Origin: an uncultured Paracoccaceae bacterium
GTDB lineage: Bacteria; Pseudomonadota; Alphaproteobacteria; Rhodobacterales; Rhodobacteraceae
Length of the DNA: 64,000 nucleotides
Assembly (NCBI GenBank): GCA_947488175.1
Contig: CANKYO010000005.1
Location: forward strand, 248,001 to 312,000
Direction of reading: 5' to 3'
Positions 61,594-64,000 of this stretch are shown here, piece after piece (position 1 is the first letter of the stretch; each line of letters starts with the position of its first letter). Under the pieces are notes generated by a model. It worked only from the letters and a program-made list of their open reading frames with translations, searched no databases and was not told the origin of the DNA. Both the position numbers and the translations under genes were made by a program.

Positions 61594-61744
61594 TTAGACC
61601 TCCAGATATAACAGTGGCGCCGCGAGCCGGCATCCTTGCGCGTGATATTGGCACAAACCCGCACGTTTTCAAGGGCGCGCGGCACCAAGATCATTAAATC
61701 TGATTGTTTTGGGCGGGAATGTCGCAGGTCCGCTTGTTTCGTGA

Positions 61745-61966
61745 TCAGTCCCGCCAACTAGCGGGCACGTCCCAAACCCGTTTTTGTGCTTCTGTATAGG
61801 CCTGATGACGGGTCAGTCCGATGTCCTTGAGCATGTGGTCGTCAAGCCGGGCGAGCGCGCGGCGCTGCCGGGACAGGGCCAGTAAGCGGCCAATACGTCG
61901 CCAAAGCCCGGGCCGCGCCACACCGCACCGCGCATTAACGGATTCCTGAGTCGTGACAGTGATCAT
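61745..61966 (-). CDS. DUF1127-domain small protein
   Basis: A 73-residue protein starting MITVTTQESVNARCG at ATG 61966, with AAAGGACAGGAT upstream. The C-terminal part RIGRLLALSRQRRALARLDDHMLKDIGLTRHQAYTEAQK is the DUF1127 motif, an Arg-rich RNA-binding-like domain in small alphaproteobacterial proteins linked to sRNA metabolism and phosphate or stress responses. A longer minus-strand frame to 62383 antisense to the LysR gene is not supported. Confidence 0.85.
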   Translation of the reverse strand: MITVTTQESVNARCGVARPGLWRRIGRLLALSRQRRALARLDDHMLKDIGLTRHQAYTEAQKRVWDVPASWRD

Positions 61967-62083
61967 ATCCTGTCCTTTCGTGATGGTTTGTGTGGTTATC
62001 ATTAGAATGCTTGATATATAGCGGCAGACCTCATATGATAAAAATGAATGTTTGATGGGTCTTGTATCAGCTATGGTGATGAA

Positions 62084-62953
62084 ATGAGAAATCTGGATAT
62101 GACTGCTTTGCGATCCTTTGTAGCCGTTGCTGACACGGGCGGTGTGACCAAGGCGGCAGGGCTTTTGAACCTGACGCAGTCTGCTGTTTCCATGCAGCTG
62201 AAACGATTGGAAGAGTCCTTGAATGTGTCTTTGCTCGACCGCTCCGCACGATCTATCGGCCTGACAACACAAGGTGAACAGATGCTCAGTTATGCCCGGC
62301 GGATGCTGGCCTTGAACGACGAAATCTATGGCAAACTGACCGCGATCGAATTTGAAGGCGAGGTCACGCTGGGCGTGCCGCATGACATTATATACCCGGT
62401 CATTCCCAAGGTGCTCCGCCGGTTCGCGGCGGCCTATCCAAGGGTCCGGGTGCAGCTTGTTTCATCTTTTACAAGAAAACTTGTTGAGCAATTCAATCGG
62501 GGGGAGATTGACGTCATCCTGACGACCGAAGACAGCGTCGGGACTGGCGGCGAAACACTGGCCAAGGTGCCGCTGATCTGGGTTGGCGCGCCGGGCGGGC
62601 AGGCGTGGAAACAGCGCCCTTTGCGGCTTGCCTTTGAACAGCGCTGCATCTTTCGGCAATACGTGCAACGGCGGCTGGATGCTGTCGGAATCCCATGGGA
62701 AATGGCCGTCGAGAGCGAGTCAACACGCACAATCGAGGCCACAGTCAGCGCTGATCTGGCAGTTCACACCATTCTGGAAGGCACCGCGTCGCACCATTTT
62801 GAAGCGGTCAATCATGGTGGCAGCCTGCCGCGTCTGCTGGAGGTTAATGTGAATATGTATAGCGCATCGATCAATGACGGGCCGGTTGTCGCCGACCTGT
62901 CACAGTTCGTGCGGGACGGGTTTTACACCATGCGGGTGCCGGTCACGGCGTGA
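62084..62953 (+). CDS. LysR-family transcriptional regulator
   Basis: A 289-residue LTTR. The N-terminal HTH is LDMTALRSFVAVADTGGVTKAAGLLNLTQSAVSMQLKRLEESL. The C-terminal effector domain begins GEVTLGVPHDIIYPVIPKVL and contains LVEQFNRGEIDVILTTED. ATG 62084 is favoured because MRNLDM is the usual short lead. It is divergent from the DUF1127 gene; the intergenic region has TCAT-N9-ATGA (62031-62047), a possible LysR site. Its 3' end overlaps the quinone oxidoreductase gene antisense by 11 nt. Effector unknown. Confidence 0.92.
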   Translation: MRNLDMTALRSFVAVADTGGVTKAAGLLNLTQSAVSMQLKRLEESLNVSLLDRSARSIGLTTQGEQMLSYARRMLALNDEIYGKLTAIEFEGEVTLGVPHDIIYPVIPKVLRRFAAAYPRVRVQLVSSFTRKLVEQFNRGEIDVILTTEDSVGTGGETLAKVPLIWVGAPGGQAWKQRPLRLAFEQRCIFRQYVQRRLDAVGIPWEMAVESESTRTIEATVSADLAVHTILEGTASHHFEAVNHGGSLPRLLEVNVNMYSASINDGPVVADLSQFVRDGFYTMRVPVTA

Positions 62954-63902
62954 TAACCACCTTGCCGGTGGACTGCCTGCTCCGCATCAGTTCGAGCGCC
63001 TGAGCGGCGTCATCCAATTGTAAAACATGGCTAATATGCGGCTGCAGGCGCCCCTGATCGTACCATTCCATCAATTCGCCCAAGCTCTCGATCAGCGCGT
63101 TGGGCTGAAAGCCAAGGTAGCCGCCCCAATAGAACCCGATGACCGTGATGTTCTTGACCAGAATGATGTTGGCCGGGATCGGGGGAACCTTGCCGCTGGC
63201 AAATCCGATGACGATGATCCGAGCCTCGCGGTTGCAGGCCCCTAGCGCTGCCTTGAATGCGTCACCCCCGACGGGATCGTAAACCACATTGGCCCCGCCC
63301 AACTCCTTGACCGCTTCCTTGATGTCGTCGGTTGTGCTGTCGATCAGGTGATCCGCGCCCGCATTCTTTGCGACGGCCAGCTTGTCCGCGCCGCGCGCGA
63401 CGGCGATGACGGTGGCCCCCATCGCCTTGCCGATCTCAACCGCGGTCAGCCCGACGCCACCCGCTGCGCCCAGCACCAGCAACGTTTCACCGTTCTGCAA
63501 TTGCGCCCGCCGTTTCAAAGCCAAGTGAGAGGTGCCGTAAGCCACCATGAAACCTGCCGCGACCTCTGACGGCATTTTGTCCGGCACCGGTCGGCAAAGC
63601 GCCGCCGGGAACGCACCCTGTTCGGCCATGCCGCCGCTGCCCCCAAAGACGGCCACACGGGTCCCGATCGGCGGCGTGGACACATCCGGGCCGTGTGCGA
63701 CCACAGTGCCACAAACCTCCATCCCGAGTGTGAAGGGTGGGGTCGGCGTGTCCTGATACGTGCCATTGGCCATCAGCAGGTCCGCGAAGTTCAAACCGCA
63801 CGCTTCGATATCCAAAATGACCTCGCCCTTTTTTGCGGTCGGAGCGGGAACATTTGTAACCTCTGGTGCGTTATTGAACGATGAAACCTGAAATGTGCGC
63901 AT
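62943..63902 (-). CDS. NADPH:quinone oxidoreductase, MDR family
   Basis: A 319-residue medium-chain dehydrogenase/reductase without catalytic zinc ligands. The N-terminal domain starts MRTFQVSSFNNAPEV, with CGLNFADLLMANGTYQDTPTPPFTLGMEVCGTV. The Rossmann part has LVLGAAGGVGLTAVEIGKAMGA for NADP(H). It resembles QorA-type quinone reductases and enoyl reductases; the substrate cannot be fixed. It is convergent with the LysR gene, with an 11-nt 3' overlap. Confidence 0.92.
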   Translation of the reverse strand: MRTFQVSSFNNAPEVTNVPAPTAKKGEVILDIEACGLNFADLLMANGTYQDTPTPPFTLGMEVCGTVVAHGPDVSTPPIGTRVAVFGGSGGMAEQGAFPAALCRPVPDKMPSEVAAGFMVAYGTSHLALKRRAQLQNGETLLVLGAAGGVGLTAVEIGKAMGATVIAVARGADKLAVAKNAGADHLIDSTTDDIKEAVKELGGANVVYDPVGGDAFKAALGACNREARIIVIGFASGKVPPIPANIILVKNITVIGFYWGGYLGFQPNALIESLGELMEWYDQGRLQPHISHVLQLDDAAQALELMRSRQSTGKVVITP

Positions 63903-64000
63903 AAACGAATCCTTCTTAGTATGGCTTTATTAACCCTTATCGCCCAATCATTGCAGCAGATGAAAGGATGCCGGCTTTGACCGGTCGCGTAAAAAGTGTC

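Noticed and set aside
1..64000. CRISPR arrays, transposases or phage structural genes
   Set aside because: No regularly spaced repeats with spacers and no recognisable mobile-element proteins were seen on either strand.

Overview
The window reads as chromosomal DNA of a marine Rhodobacteraceae (Roseobacter-clade alphaproteobacterium). The evidence is the GC-rich coding sequence, the Tpa/Xsc/TauR route for taurine, a SoeABC-type sulfite dehydrogenase, a CIO-type bd oxidase, a MocR-type TauR, a DUF1127 protein and a De Ley-Doudoroff galactose route. I see no phage, transposase, CRISPR array or replication origin. Accessory traits are a low-GC OLD-like nuclease gene, a membrane-anchored NYN-domain protein and several dispersed palindromic or phased repeats.

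Region 1 (1-12.5 kb) is mostly housekeeping. It holds the end of a YejABEF-type peptide importer, a secreted DD-carboxypeptidase with a SPOR domain, ClpS, an RsmC-like rRNA methyltransferase, an SDR protein lacking the catalytic Lys, two tandem paralogous lipoproteins, the haem genes hemF, hemE and hemC, and a GlcD-type FAD oxidase. Region 2 (12.5-15.9 kb) holds tRNA-Met(CAU) with a duplicated 3' fragment beside it, cioAB (cyanide-insensitive quinol oxidase) and hiuH. Two strong inverted repeats, one resembling an Irr/ICE box, lie between cioA and hiuH.

Region 3 (15.9-29.1 kb) is a galactoside catabolic locus. The minus-strand operon runs from a sugar-binding protein through two permeases, GH36 alpha-galactosidase, galactose dehydrogenase, DgoK, KDPGal aldolase, lactonase and GH42 beta-galactosidase to aldose 1-epimerase. 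The divergent operon encodes an IclR regulator and the ATPase of the importer. Together they import alpha- and beta-galactosides, split them, and oxidise galactose to pyruvate and glyceraldehyde 3-phosphate.

Region 4 (29.2-49.7 kb) starts with ilvA and then holds a large sulfonate locus. A roughly 10-kb, tightly overlapping minus-strand operon runs xsc, TSUP permease, pta, ackA, TSUP permease, soeA, two small unnamed genes, soeB, soeC. tauR, tpa and tauABC lie beyond it. Taurine enters through TauABC, Tpa makes sulfoacetaldehyde, Xsc makes acetyl phosphate and sulfite, Pta/AckA recover the acetyl unit, and SoeABC and the TSUP proteins oxidise or export the sulfur. TauR-like direct repeats precede xsc. 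Inside soeABC sit an Imm10-like gene and a 49-residue membrane microprotein.

Region 5 (49.8-64 kb) is mixed. It holds a CopA/CueR copper operon with a MerR-type promoter, an NYN protein, a zf-TFIIB protein, a HugZ-like protein, an SMR/EamA-like protein, uvrB, an OLD-like ATPase-Toprim gene, lipB, tRNA-Leu(GAG), a YccA/Bax-inhibitor protein, DUF1127, a LysR regulator and a quinone oxidoreductase.
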